NCBI GenBank assembly: GCA_905372035.1
Contig: CAJPNN010000073.1
Span: 1-5,589 of the forward strand
Source of the DNA: Bacillota bacterium
GTDB taxonomy: Bacteria > Bacillota > Clostridia > Peptostreptococcales > Anaerovoracaceae
Direction of reading: 5' to 3'
Length of the DNA stretch: 5,589 nucleotides
The notes under the pieces were generated by a model. That model ran no database searches and was not told the DNA's origin. It was given only the letters and a program-made list of their open reading frames with translations. The position numbers and the translations under genes were made by a program. This document shows, piece after piece, positions 5,511 to 5,589 of the stretch (position 1 is its first letter; every line of letters begins with the position of its first letter).

Positions 5511-5589
5511 GTTTATATTTCTCGCTTGCTTTATTTATACTTTTTATCTCATTTATTTTATTTTTTTAACCTATCGTTTTATTTGTTTT

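Noticed and set aside
5490..5589. Frameshift in the A-rich stretch joining hemW to an ATG in another frame
   Set aside because: The one ATG there (about 5552) reads only M-R-stop, and all three frames contain stops between 5589 and the cysteine motif region with no usable start after them.
1..5589. CRISPR array, tRNA, rRNA, insertion sequence or integration site
   Set aside because: No regular spaced repeats, no cloverleaf or rRNA motifs, no transposase or terminal repeats were seen on either strand.

Overview
The window looks like a chromosomal segment of a low-GC Gram-positive anaerobe (Firmicutes, Clostridia-like). It is AT-rich, uses many A/T-ending codons, has AGGAGG-type ribosome binding sites, and carries an EutV/EutW-type regulatory pair. 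That is inference from style and gene content; no marker fixes the genus. Every supported gene is on the minus strand, so the order of transcription runs from high to low coordinates.

Right part (4321-5589): hemW, a radical SAM heme chaperone of the HemN-like family. The reading frame is intact from before the 4Fe-4S cysteine motif to a normal C-terminus, but it has no ATG, GTG or TTG before a TTG that lies well inside the conserved core. Between hemW and the next gene (4090-4320) are a strong promoter (TTGACA, 16 bp, extended TAAAAT) and some AT-rich dyads, with no convincing terminator.

Middle (1831-4089): eutW, a soluble sensor histidine kinase, then eutV, a response regulator with an ANTAR RNA-binding domain. 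They are separated by 252 bp of leader RNA. This leader holds two hairpins with six-base loops (A at position 1, G at position 4) directly before a terminator-like hairpin with eight U, which is the known architecture of an ANTAR antitermination target.

Left part (12-1830): a second, clearer ANTAR target and overlapping terminator, then a CoA-acylating aldehyde dehydrogenase of the EutE/PduP family and a small cupin protein. The catabolic operon probably continues past the left edge, so its substrate (ethanolamine, choline, a diol or something else) cannot be read here.

Working model: the kinase is made from its own promoter with no gate. Phosphorylated EutV then opens the terminator in front of its own gene and the one in front of the aldehyde dehydrogenase. 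Two antitermination gates in series, one of them autoregulatory, would give a positive-feedback switch. The dual-hairpin elements are seen in the sequence and their role follows from the characterised EutV system. The feedback behaviour is inference.
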